Below, in pieces: positions 37,811-46,967 of a stretch of 54,881 bases of DNA (position 1 is the stretch's first letter; each line of letters begins with the position of its first letter). The position numbers and the translations under genes are program-made. The stretch spans positions 1 to 54,881 of the forward strand of contig JAMCWL010000054.1 in the NCBI GenBank assembly GCA_023481285.1. The letters are read 5' to 3'. This stretch comes from Actinomycetota bacterium (GTDB lineage Bacteria; Actinomycetota; Aquicultoria; Aquicultorales; JAMCWL01). The notes under the pieces are model-generated. The model searched no databases. It saw only the letters and a program-made list of their open reading frames with translations, and was not told where the DNA came from.

Positions 37811-38647
37811 GTGGAGGCTTTGACGGGTCTTTTAAGTATACTCTTTTATCTCTTGTTGCTCCTCGCGTTCATAGTGCCGGCTTTGCAGCGACGCCTGATG
37901 GTCTTACAGCGCTTGCGCTTTATGAACGGGATCGAGCGCAAGCGGGGGGCGCGTCTCATCACTATGATCCACCGGCAAGAGTCGCTAAGTTTTTTGGGAA
38001 TACCGATCGCCCGTTATATCGACATAGAAGATTCGGAGGCGGTCTTAAGGGCGATTCACCTGACCGACCCCGAACTGCCGATTGACCTAGTCCTCCATAC
38101 ACCGGGGGGGTTGGTGCTCGCCGCCGAGCAGATAGCACACGCGCTCAAGAACCACCCGGCGAAAGTGACCGTCTTCGTACCTCACTACGCCATGTCGGGC
38201 GGGACGCTGATCGCCCTCGCGGCTGACGAGATCGCAATGGATTCGAACGCGGTCCTCGGGCCGGTCGACCCGCAAATCGGGGACATGCAGCGAGGAAGCT
38301 TCCCCGCGGTTTCAGTGCTGGCGGCGCTCGCGACGCCCAACCCAAACCGCGACGACGCCTATCTGATCATGGGCGATATAGCCAAAAAGGCGGTCAACCA
38401 GGTCAGGAGCCACGTCTACGACTTCGTTAAAGACCGGATGGGAGAGAAAGCTAGCCGGCTAGCCGATATCTTGACGGAAGGTCGCTGGACGCACGATTAC
38501 CCCATATCGGCGGCGGAAGCGCTGGAAATGGGGCTCTCGGTGAGAACCGATATGCCGAGGGAGTTTTACGCGCTGATGGACCTCTTCCCCCAGCCCGGGC
38601 ACAGAGCGGGAGTCGAGTATGTGCCCGTACCGTACAGGAGAAAGTAG
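37811..38647 (+). CDS. SDH/ClpP-class membrane serine protease
   Basis: N-terminal TM; LVLHTPGGLVLAAEQIAHALKNHPAKVTVFVPHYAMSGGTLIALAADEIAMDSNAVLGPVDPQIG. Confidence 0.85.
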   Translation: MEALTGLLSILFYLLLLLAFIVPALQRRLMVLQRLRFMNGIERKRGARLITMIHRQESLSFLGIPIARYIDIEDSEAVLRAIHLTDPELPIDLVLHTPGGLVLAAEQIAHALKNHPAKVTVFVPHYAMSGGTLIALAADEIAMDSNAVLGPVDPQIGDMQRGSFPAVSVLAALATPNPNRDDAYLIMGDIAKKAVNQVRSHVYDFVKDRMGEKASRLADILTEGRWTHDYPISAAEALEMGLSVRTDMPREFYALMDLFPQPGHRAGVEYVPVPYRRK

Positions 38648-38741
38648 AGACTGAGCGGATTGTAGATCAAGCGTATAATGTAGAATGCATTAATGTCTTT
38701 CCAGTCTCCACTCTCCAGTCTCTAGTTTCTAGGAGGTAAAA

Positions 38742-41700
38742 ATGGCGGTCGCAAGTATCATCAAGCGAGATGGACGCTCGGTCCCGTTCAAACGAGATAA
38801 GATAGAGAGCGCTATCCTGAAGGCCTTGCGGGCGGTCGGAAGAGATGAACCCGCGCTCGCCAGCCGCCTCGCCGGCGAGGCGGTCGATGAGGTCGACCGT
38901 TACTTTACCGACGAGCGTCCCCCGCACGTGGAAGAGGTCCAGGACATCGTCGAGCGCACCCTTATAAAGGCTGACCTGCCCGGCGCTCCCGGTAAATATA
39001 TCATTTACCGGGAGCGCCGGGCGGACATCCGGGCTACGAAGAGATTTGTCGGGGTCGCGGACGACCTCAAGGTCGGCGTCAACGCGGCGAAAGTTTTGAA
39101 CCAGCGCTATCTGAAGAAGGATGAGTCAGGTCGCGTCGTCGAGACGCCATCCGAGATGTTTCACCGGGTGGCGAAAGCGCTTGCCGCACCAGATCAAAAG
39201 TACGACGAAAAGGCCGACATCAAATCAACCGAGGAAGCCTTCTACCGGATGATGGCCTCCTTCGATTTCCTGCCGAACTCCCCGACGCTGATGAATGCCG
39301 GCACCCCGCTCGGGCAACTCGCCGCCTGCTTCGTCATCCCGGTCGGAGATTCGATCACCGGGATCTTCGACGCCGTCAAATGGATGGCCCAGATCCACCA
39401 GACCGGGGGAGGCGTGGGCTATTCCTTTACGCGGCTCCGTCCGAAGGGAGATATCGTCCGGTCGACCAAGGGGATCGCTTCCGGACCCGTTTCGTTCATG
39501 CGCGTCTTCGACGTGGCGACCGACGTCATCAAGCAGGGCGGGCGGCGGCGGGGGGCGAACATGGGCATCCTCCGCTGCGATCATCCGGACATATTGGAAT
39601 TTGTAACGGCCAAGAGGCAGCCGGGTTTCCTTACCAATTTTAACGTCTCCGTCGCCGCGACCGATGAGTTCATGAAGAAAGCCGTCGAGGGTGGAGAAAT
39701 CGAGCTCGTAAACCCGAGGACCGGCGTCAAGGTTGGTAGATTGTCGGCCCCCTACCTATTTGACGTCATCGTCGCCTCCGCCTGGACGACCGGCGATCCC
39801 GGCCTCTTCTTCATCGACCGGACGAACGAGGCCAATCCCACTCCTAATATTGGGCAGTTTGAAAGCACAAACCCTTGCGTCGTTGGCTCGACGCGAATCG
39901 CGACATCAGATGGCCTCGTCACCATGGAAGAACTGTTTATATCAAAAGAATCACTTGCTGTGCTCACGAGAGTCGGTGGTACAAACGGCGCATCGGTAAG
40001 CACAGAGCAGAGAGTGCTTCCCGCGGTTCCAGTGTTTAAGACCGGTAGTAATCAACCGGTATACAGGGTGGAGACGAAGCATGGCTTCGAATTGACGGCG
40101 ACCGGTAATCACAGGTTCTTGACGCCGAACGGGTTTGTTGAACTCAAGGACTTGAAAATCGGCGATGAGCTGTACCTGCAGGCCGGGGAGGGTTTGTGGA
40201 GTGAGAAATACGATTTACCGCCGTTTTTACCGGAGCATCACACGGCGAAAGGTCGCTACGCAGCCGGTATTGGAAAAGGTAAAATACGACCGCCAGCCAG
40301 GTGGCCGAAAGAGTTGGGCCAGCTCTTAGGCTGGGCCGTCGGCGACGGATTTTTAACCCTCAACAGCGGCGCCATGGTCGCGTTCACATTCGGAGAAGCC
40401 GAGCGACATCTGCTCCCGCACTTCAGGAAGGTATTTGCCGATTGGTTTGGAGCGGCGGGTTATTTGCGCGAGCAGCGCGGGTCGATGCAGATGCGGTACA
40501 AGGGGTTCCCTGCAAGGTTCTTGGCTAATCTGGGTCTAGATACCGCCAAGTCTCATGAAAAGAAGGTGCCGGAATCCATATGGAGCGCGCCGAGAGAAGC
40601 TGTCGCCGGTTTTATGCAAGGACTTTTTACAACCGACGGTACGGTCAATCTAAGTGAAAAGAAAGGATCTTGCAGTATACGGCTTGCCAGCAGCTCGAAA
40701 GCGCTATTACAAGAGGTGCAATTGTTGCTGCTAAACTTCGGTATTATCTCAAGGCTGCATTTGCGCCGAGAACAAAGGGAAGCCTACCTACCCGGATCCG
40801 ATGGAGAGCCAAAGCGCACGAAGACACAGCCACAGTACGAGTTAATCATCGACAAAGCGAATCGGGATCGATTCATCGATCAAATAGGCTTTATGTCGGA
40901 CGCAAAGCAGGCGAAAGCCGAATCGTTCATTCGAGCGAAGAAGCGCAAGAGCAATCGCGAGACGTTTACGACAACCGTCGCATCCGTCGAGTTCGCGGGC
41001 TACGCCGATGTATACGATACGATGCAACCTTTTACCCACACCGTCATCTATAACGGCATCATAACGCACCAATGCGGTGAGGTCCCATTGCTGCCGTTCG
41101 AGTCGTGCAACCTGGGATCGATCAACCTCTCGAAGATGTTGACGCGCTGCCCGGACGGGACCCGCTGCACCATCGATTGGGAACACCTCAAAGAGACGGT
41201 GCACCTCTCCGTCCACTTTCTCGACAACGTCATCGACGCGAGTCTCTATCCCCTCACGCAGATCGACGAGATCACGAAGGCCAACCGCAAGATTGGCCTT
41301 GGGGTCATGGGCTTTGCCGAGATGCTTCTAAAGCTCGGTATAGCTTACGATTCCGAGGAGTCGGTTACAAAGGGTGAGGAGGTCATGGCCTTCATCTACG
41401 AGGAGGCCAAGAGAGCATCTGTGAAGCTAGCCGAGGCCAGAGGCTCCTTCCCAAACTTCAAGGGGAGCAAGTGGGAGAAGGCGGGGTATAAGAGAATGCG
41501 GAATGCGACCGTTACGACGATCGCTCCTACCGGCACCATCGGCATCATTGCCGGCACATCCAGCGGTATCGAGCCCATCTTCGCCATCTCCTACGCGCGC
41601 CAGGTGATGGAGGGCACAACGCTTCTCGAGACGAACGCCACCTTTGAAGAGGTCGCAAAGGCGAGGGGTTTCTCTAACCGCGAACTTATGCTTGAGATAG

Positions 41701-42077
41701 CCAAGACTGGTACCGTGAGGGATAGGGAAGATACCCCGGAGGACGTGCGCCGCCTCTTCGCGACGGCCTTTGACGTCGCGCCCGAGTGGCACGTGCAGAT
41801 CCAGGCGGTCTTCCAAAAGTACACCGACAATGCGGTCTCGAAAACGGTGAATTTGCCTCAGACGGCTACGATGGAAGATGTGCGACGAATCTATCTAATG
41901 GCTTACGAACTAGGATGCAAAGGAATAACGATCTACCGGTATGGCAGCAAACCGGAGCAGGTTCTTTACATCGGAACGCCGGAGGAGAAAAGAATCGTCG
42001 AGCAACCGGTGACGGCGACGAGCGAGTTCTCTGGCGGCTGTGCGTACGATTCAGAAACCAGAACCTGCCATTACTAG
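38742..42077 (+). CDS. nrdJ: Class II (adenosylcobalamin-dependent) ribonucleotide reductase with intein
   Basis: ATP-cone N-terminus; NPCGE site split by intein; LLPFESCNLGSINLSKM; APTGTIGIIAGTSSGIEPIFAISYARQV; VNLPQTATMEDV. Confidence 0.93.
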   Translation: MAVASIIKRDGRSVPFKRDKIESAILKALRAVGRDEPALASRLAGEAVDEVDRYFTDERPPHVEEVQDIVERTLIKADLPGAPGKYIIYRERRADIRATKRFVGVADDLKVGVNAAKVLNQRYLKKDESGRVVETPSEMFHRVAKALAAPDQKYDEKADIKSTEEAFYRMMASFDFLPNSPTLMNAGTPLGQLAACFVIPVGDSITGIFDAVKWMAQIHQTGGGVGYSFTRLRPKGDIVRSTKGIASGPVSFMRVFDVATDVIKQGGRRRGANMGILRCDHPDILEFVTAKRQPGFLTNFNVSVAATDEFMKKAVEGGEIELVNPRTGVKVGRLSAPYLFDVIVASAWTTGDPGLFFIDRTNEANPTPNIGQFESTNPCVVGSTRIATSDGLVTMEELFISKESLAVLTRVGGTNGASVSTEQRVLPAVPVFKTGSNQPVYRVETKHGFELTATGNHRFLTPNGFVELKDLKIGDELYLQAGEGLWSEKYDLPPFLPEHHTAKGRYAAGIGKGKIRPPARWPKELGQLLGWAVGDGFLTLNSGAMVAFTFGEAERHLLPHFRKVFADWFGAAGYLREQRGSMQMRYKGFPARFLANLGLDTAKSHEKKVPESIWSAPREAVAGFMQGLFTTDGTVNLSEKKGSCSIRLASSSKALLQEVQLLLLNFGIISRLHLRREQREAYLPGSDGEPKRTKTQPQYELIIDKANRDRFIDQIGFMSDAKQAKAESFIRAKKRKSNRETFTTTVASVEFAGYADVYDTMQPFTHTVIYNGIITHQCGEVPLLPFESCNLGSINLSKMLTRCPDGTRCTIDWEHLKETVHLSVHFLDNVIDASLYPLTQIDEITKANRKIGLGVMGFAEMLLKLGIAYDSEESVTKGEEVMAFIYEEAKRASVKLAEARGSFPNFKGSKWEKAGYKRMRNATVTTIAPTGTIGIIAGTSSGIEPIFAISYARQVMEGTTLLETNATFEEVAKARGFSNRELMLEIAKTGTVRDREDTPEDVRRLFATAFDVAPEWHVQIQAVFQKYTDNAVSKTVNLPQTATMEDVRRIYLMAYELGCKGITIYRYGSKPEQVLYIGTPEEKRIVEQPVTATSEFSGGCAYDSETRTCHY
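39876..41072 (+). mobile_element. LAGLIDADG intein (399 aa) in nrdJ
   Basis: Splice block A CVVGSTRIATSDGLVTMEEL, block B TGNHRFLT, endonuclease motifs LGWAVGDGFL and VAGFMQGLFTTDGTV, C-terminus VIYNGIITHQ|C; exteins rejoin to FESTNP-CGEVPLLPFESCN. Confidence 0.95.
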
Positions 42078-42149
42078 AGGAAATCGATTACCTTGCCTTA
42101 CCTTACCTTGCCTGACCTGACCACGCCTCAGGTTCATGGCTCGAATCTT

Positions 42150-42482
42150 TTACTTCTTTTCCGCCAGGTAAGCGGCTAGCGGCGTCATGTCTCCCCTCAG
42201 GAGCTTCTTGACCACAGAGTCGATGATGATTCTTGCCAGGGCATGCCGGTCGGCCATCACCTTATAGATGAAGACCTTCCCATCCCTTGATTGCCTAAGA
42301 ACGCCTTTCTTGGCCAGGTTTCTCATGACCGCCGAGATCGTCGTATAGGGTAGATATTTTTTCTTGGATATTCGTTCGTGAACCTCGCGGATGCTCATCT
42401 TATTGAGTTCCCAAGCGATGTCCATCACTTCCATCTCCAGTACGGTAAGACTCTCTATAGCCTGGCGTCCCGTCCGCGCCAT
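42150..42482 (-). CDS. BlaI/MecI/CopY-family transcriptional repressor
   Basis: ESLTVLEMEVMDIAWELNKMSIREVHERISKKKYLPYTTISAVMRNLAKKGVLRQ. Confidence 0.85.
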   Translation of the reverse strand: MARTGRQAIESLTVLEMEVMDIAWELNKMSIREVHERISKKKYLPYTTISAVMRNLAKKGVLRQSRDGKVFIYKVMADRHALARIIIDSVVKKLLRGDMTPLAAYLAEKK

Positions 42483-42735
42483 CCCTACCTCCTTCAAACA
42501 CAGACCATAAGTACTGTTTTATTTTACATCTCAGTATGCAAAGGTCAAATAATTAATTGCTCGGTTATATTGCGCATCTATGATAATCAATCCGGTAGAT
42601 CGTCGTAGACTGCGCCAAGTTCGTGAGCGTAATCGACCCACAGCGGATACCCGCGGACAAACTGCGCCAGGATGATAAGGCTTATTGTCCTTGCTTATAT
42701 CTTGCGCTAAGATTATTAACAACATTAATAATTAG

Positions 42736-43638
42736 GTGATGATCATGAACCTCAACCAGTTAAGAGCATTTGTTGGAGTTATTGAAAGCGGTAGCTTTTC
42801 GGCAGCCGCCAGGCGGTTGGAACTTTCTCAGCCGGCTGTAAGTTTACAAATACAATCGCTCGAGGAGTACCTTGGGGTTCTGCTCCTCGACCGCCGGACC
42901 AAAAGGGTCACCATGACCGAGGCGGGCAACCTTTTCTATCCCGTAGCCTTAGATATTTTAAGCAAGCTCGAGGCCACCCAGCGCCGCCTCCAGGAACTTG
43001 GCGGCGTCGTCCGGGGTCGCCTGGCGGTAGGCGGCAGCACGACCCCCGGTCAGTACATCCTCCCGAAGCTACTCTCTCTTTTCAAGGGGGAATACCCCGA
43101 TGTCCTGGTAACGCTCAAGATAGCCGACACCGAGGCCGTCGAAGACGCGGTAATCACGGGTGACCTGGCGGCGGGTCTGACGGGAGCAAAGCCGAAAGCA
43201 CAGTTGAAGTCGCGCGTTTTTACTGAGGATGAGATAGTTCCAATCGTTCCGGCCAAAGGTGGGCCCGGTAAGCTCGACGTCGATCGCATCAAGCTCGAGC
43301 CGTTCATCCTGCGCGAGAAGGGATCTGGAACCAGGCGATCTATTGAAGAGTTCTTCGAGAGCTCAGGCGTCGCCCTCGAAGAACTCAACGTCGCCATGGA
43401 GCTCGGCAGCACGGAAGCGGTCGTAAAAGCGGTCGCGGCCGGCCTTGGTATATCGATGGTCTCCAAATGGGCCGCTGCGGACGCCATTAAGCTGGGCGAC
43501 GTGAAGGTGGCGTCGCTAAAGGGCACACCGATCGTCCGGCAGATATACCTCATCACCGGCAGGCGGGCTCCGACTCGAACGGCCGAAGCCTTTCTCTACT
43601 TCCTCGAAACGGTCGACACTTCGGCTATCAAGCCTTGA
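42736..43638 (+). CDS. LysR-family transcriptional regulator
   Basis: MNLNQLRAFVGVIESGSFSAAARRLELSQPAVSLQIQSLEEYLGVLLLDRRTKRVTMTEAG. Confidence 0.93.
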   Translation: MMIMNLNQLRAFVGVIESGSFSAAARRLELSQPAVSLQIQSLEEYLGVLLLDRRTKRVTMTEAGNLFYPVALDILSKLEATQRRLQELGGVVRGRLAVGGSTTPGQYILPKLLSLFKGEYPDVLVTLKIADTEAVEDAVITGDLAAGLTGAKPKAQLKSRVFTEDEIVPIVPAKGGPGKLDVDRIKLEPFILREKGSGTRRSIEEFFESSGVALEELNVAMELGSTEAVVKAVAAGLGISMVSKWAAADAIKLGDVKVASLKGTPIVRQIYLITGRRAPTRTAEAFLYFLETVDTSAIKP

Positions 43639-43732
43639 CCAGCTTCTTGGCACCGACGGTTTTATCTGTAAAAGGCTGTAAAAGGCTTGTAAACTTGGTG
43701 ACTTTGTGATAAGTTGACCTCAAGTTGAATAC

Positions 43733-43828
43733 TTGCTCCGACCCCGACCTTCTAAAGCGGAAGCCATGAAGGCGGGGCGATGGGTTCAGCCGGAAACGGC
43801 CGGGCCTCCCGCGTTTGGAAAGGGGCAA
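43733..43828 (+). ncRNA. Moco/Tuco-type riboswitch candidate 1
   Basis: P1 TTGCTCC/GGGGCAA; GCCG-GAAA-CGGC hairpin; GCCTCCCGCGTTTGGAAAGGGG; upstream of tungstate transporter. Confidence 0.7.
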
Positions 43829-43835
43829 TTTAGTG

Positions 43836-43868
43836 GCACTCCTTCGCGCGGGGAGTGCTTTTTGTTTT
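43836..43868 (+). terminator. Intrinsic terminator downstream of riboswitch candidate 1
   Basis: GCACTCC-N9-GGAGTGC followed by TTTTTGTTTT. Confidence 0.85.
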
Positions 43869-43913
43869 AAAAATTTACACAGATTATAACCCAATAAGCT
43901 AATTTCATATTTG

Positions 43914-44016
43914 GTCTCCGAGCCGTTGCGGCTAAGGCTGGCAAAAACTGGCTATGCCGAACGGCCGATAGGGTGGGGTTGAAAACGACCTCGCCTCCCG
44001 GGCTTGGAAAGGAGAC
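43914..44016 (+). ncRNA. Moco/Tuco-type riboswitch candidate 2
   Basis: P1 GTCTCC/GGAGAC; AGCC-gttgc-GGCT; GGTGGGGT...ACCTCGCC stem; GCCTCCCGGGCTTGGAAAGGAG. Confidence 0.75.
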
Positions 44017-44148
44017 TTCAGGAAGGCTGCCAATCAATACCTTTCCAGGCATTTGGCTTGAGGTTTGGGAAGGAGTGGTTGGATAAGGCTTAAGATGAAT
44101 TTGTACTTTGGCAAGCAGCCTTTTGTCTGGTTTTTTAAGGGAGGACAA

Positions 44149-45051
44149 GTGAAAAATTTAGCACTTTCATTACTGGCGCTTTTAACTCTGGCGGCGTTAC
44201 TCCTGGGAGTAGCCGGATGTGCCAAGGAGGCCAAAGAAGAAAAGAGGTCCGAGAGCAAGACGGCCACAGAGACTCCACCGGTCAAGAAAGAGACGATCAT
44301 TCTGGCCACAACGACCAGCACCAAGGATACGGGCCTGCTCGACGTCCTGATACCCGCATTTGAGAAGGAGACCGGGATCAAGGTGAAGACGGTCGCAGTG
44401 GGTACCGGCGAGGCGATCAAGATGGGCGAGCGGGGAGAGGCCGACGTTCTTCTCGTTCATGCGAAAAAAACGGAGGAGAAGTTCATGGCCGGCGGCTATG
44501 GCGAGACCAGGCGCGCCGTCATGCATAACGATTTCGTCTTGGTCGGCCCGTCCAGCGACCCGGCCGGAGTCAAGGGGCTGAAGTCGGCGAACGAGGCTTT
44601 CCAGAAGATCGCCGATAGCGCTTCGAACTTCGCTTCCCGCAACGACGAGTCCGGAACCCACAAGAAGGAGTTCGGCATCTGGGAGGCGCTCATCATCAAG
44701 CCCGAGGGCGGCTGGTATATCAAGACCGGTTCGGGCATGGCGGCGACGCTGAGAGTGGCGAACGAGAAGCAGGCTTACACCCTGACGGACAGGGGGACCT
44801 GGCTGGTCCAGAAGCCGAACCTTCAGCTCGAACTCATGGTCGAGAAGGACAAGCCCCTGTCGAACCCCTACTCGGTCATCACGCTCAACCCCGCGAAGTT
44901 TGAGAATTCCCGGGTCAAGTTCGAGGCCGGGAAGAGGTTCGCCGACTGGATAGTCTCGGCGGACGCGCAGAAGATGATCAACGACTTCGGAAAGGACAAG
45001 TATCCCGAGCCGCTGTTCACCGGGGATTCGACGCTTACAACATCCAAGTAA
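44149..45051 (+). CDS. tupA: Tungstate ABC transporter substrate-binding lipoprotein
   Basis: GTG start at 44149 after AAGGGAGGA; lipobox LLLGVAGC; IILATTTSTKDTGLLDVLIPAFEKETGIKVKTVAVGTGEAIKMGERGEADVLLVHAKKTEEKF. Confidence 0.92.
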   Translation: MKNLALSLLALLTLAALLLGVAGCAKEAKEEKRSESKTATETPPVKKETIILATTTSTKDTGLLDVLIPAFEKETGIKVKTVAVGTGEAIKMGERGEADVLLVHAKKTEEKFMAGGYGETRRAVMHNDFVLVGPSSDPAGVKGLKSANEAFQKIADSASNFASRNDESGTHKKEFGIWEALIIKPEGGWYIKTGSGMAATLRVANEKQAYTLTDRGTWLVQKPNLQLELMVEKDKPLSNPYSVITLNPAKFENSRVKFEAGKRFADWIVSADAQKMINDFGKDKYPEPLFTGDSTLTTSK

Positions 45052-45061
45052 CGGTTCCGAT

Positions 45062-45094
45062 GGCGGGCGGAAGCCAAACTTCCGCCCGCCTTTT
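45062..45094 (+). terminator. Strong hairpin plus T4 between tupA and tupB
   Basis: GGCGGGCGGAAG-CCAAA-CTTCCGCCCGCC-TTTT. Confidence 0.75.
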
Positions 45095-45114
45095 CGGTTA
45101 TCATTGAGGCGACC

Positions 45115-45834
45115 ATGGATCTTATATATCTAGGCTTTAAGCAAGCGTTCATAATGATCTTCAAAGGCGACCGATTGGTCTTCGAGATAGCCCTGCGCTC
45201 TCTAATCGTATCCGGGACCGCCGTCGCCATATCAATGATCATAGGCATATCGCTGGGGCTGACGATAGCCCTCGCCCGCTTCCCCGGTCGGAGGGTGCTG
45301 CTGTCGCTGGTGAATACCGGGATGGGCCTCCCCCCGACGGCCGTCGGACTTTTCGTGGCGCTCCTCTTGGCCCGCCGGGGCCTCTTCGGCTTTGCGGAGC
45401 TCCTCTATACCAAGCAGGCGATGATCGTGGCGCAGACGGTGATCGCCACACCCATCGTCGCCGGGCTCACCGTCGCCGCCGTCCAGAACCTGAACCCAAA
45501 GTTGAGACTCCAATCCCTTGCCCTGGGAGCGACCAGGGCGCAGATGCTCTGGACGCTCATCAAGGAGGCGAAGCTGCCGATGCTCGCCGCCGTCATGGCA
45601 GGTTTCGGAGGCGTCATCTCTGAGGTGGGTGCCGTGATGATGGTCGGGGGGAATGTCACGGGTGATACGCAAGTGTTGACCACGGCGGTCGTCGAGTATG
45701 TCGGCAAGGGTAACTTCCCGGTGGCGATCGCGCTCTCGCTCATCCTGCTAACGCTCATCTTCCTGGTTAATTTCGTACTTACGCAAGTGCAACAGAGGGA
45801 GACTTCATCTTGGCCGAAGCGCATATCGAAGTAG
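45115..45834 (+). CDS. tupB: Tungstate ABC transporter permease
   Basis: ISLGLTIALARFPGRRVLLSLVNTGMGLPPTAVGLFVALLLARRGLFG; LGATRAQMLWTLIKEAKLPMLAAVMAGFGGVISEVGAVMMVGGN. Confidence 0.92.
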   Translation: MDLIYLGFKQAFIMIFKGDRLVFEIALRSLIVSGTAVAISMIIGISLGLTIALARFPGRRVLLSLVNTGMGLPPTAVGLFVALLLARRGLFGFAELLYTKQAMIVAQTVIATPIVAGLTVAAVQNLNPKLRLQSLALGATRAQMLWTLIKEAKLPMLAAVMAGFGGVISEVGAVMMVGGNVTGDTQVLTTAVVEYVGKGNFPVAIALSLILLTLIFLVNFVLTQVQQRETSSWPKRISK

Positions 45835-46967
45835 CCGGTTTAATCCACGAATATGACGGCAGGCGCGTCGTTTCGGTCGAGCGCTTCTCAATCGAACGGG
45901 GCAAAGTGCTGACGCTGATCGGTCCGAACGGCTCCGGGAAAAGCACATTTCTGCGCCTCGTCGGTCTGTTGGAGAAGCCCACCTCGGGGAGCACGCTCGT
46001 GAACGGAGTCGATCCCTGGCGGGCAAACAAGACGCTCGACTACCGGAGGCGGATGGCCGCCGTCTTCCAGGAGCCCCTCCTCTTCTCGGGCTCCGTGTTC
46101 GACAATATCGCGTATGGCCTAAAACTTCGTCGACTGCCTCGAGACGAGGTGAGGCGCCGGGCGAGGCGCGCGATGGAGACCATAGGCATCGCCCATCTTG
46201 CCGGGAGGCCCTCGAACAGGCTCTCCGGCGGGGAGGCTCAGCGGACGTCGCTTGCGAGGGCGCTCGCCATCGAGCCGGAAGTTCTCCTCCTGGATGAGCC
46301 GCTCGCCTCGCTCGATCCTCCTACCAGGGAATCGCTCCTTGGAGACTTCGAACAGATCCTCAAGGGCTGCGGTATCACAACCATCTATGTGACGCACAAC
46401 CGGACGGAAGCCCTTCTTCTCGGCGACGCCATCGCCGTCATGGTCGACGGGTCGGTAGACCAAGCCGGCACCGCACGTGAAGTTTTCGACAGGCCCAAAA
46501 CGATGACCGTCGCCGAGATCGTCGGTTGCGACAACCTTTTGCCGGGAAGGATCGTCGAGTCAAGCGGCGGCCTGGTCACCATAAAAATTGGCGACGGGGA
46601 GGTGGAGGCTCTCTCGGAGCGGCCGGTTGGCGAAGAGGTTCTCGCCTGCATCAGGCCGGAGGATATCACTATTTTCAAGGACGGATCGCCTCCCTCGAGC
46701 GCGCGCAATCACTTCTCCGGCAGAATCGCCAAGATAGCGGATTTGGGAGCTCTATCCAGGGTGACGGTTGAGGCTTGCATCGAGTTAGTAGCCTTTGTTA
46801 CAAAGAAGTCAGTCGATGAGATGGGGCTCGCCATGGGCTCCCAGGTCACCGCCACATTTAAAGCCACGGGGATCCATGTGATAGGGAACGGTAGAAGGAT
46901 GTGCGATGAAGAGGGGTACTGCGATCATTCTGGCCGGCGGGAAAAGCCGTCGGATGAGACGGGATAA
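45810..46967 (+). CDS. tupC: Tungstate ABC transporter ATP-binding protein with C-terminal TOBE/mop-like region
   Basis: LIGPNGSGKSTFLRLVGLLE; RLSGGEAQRTSLARALAIEPEVLLLDEPLASLD. Confidence 0.9.
   Translation: MAEAHIEVAGLIHEYDGRRVVSVERFSIERGKVLTLIGPNGSGKSTFLRLVGLLEKPTSGSTLVNGVDPWRANKTLDYRRRMAAVFQEPLLFSGSVFDNIAYGLKLRRLPRDEVRRRARRAMETIGIAHLAGRPSNRLSGGEAQRTSLARALAIEPEVLLLDEPLASLDPPTRESLLGDFEQILKGCGITTIYVTHNRTEALLLGDAIAVMVDGSVDQAGTAREVFDRPKTMTVAEIVGCDNLLPGRIVESSGGLVTIKIGDGEVEALSERPVGEEVLACIRPEDITIFKDGSPPSSARNHFSGRIAKIADLGALSRVTVEACIELVAFVTKKSVDEMGLAMGSQVTATFKATGIHVIGNGRRMCDEEGYCDHSGRREKPSDETG

Noticed and set aside
38648-38741. Cobalamin riboswitch upstream of B12-dependent nrdJ
   Set aside because: The spacer is under 100 nt, too short, and lacks a B12-box-like sequence.
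39876-41072. Insertion sequence or frameshift pseudogene within nrdJ
   Set aside because: The reading frame is uninterrupted and splice and LAGLIDADG blocks show it is an intein.
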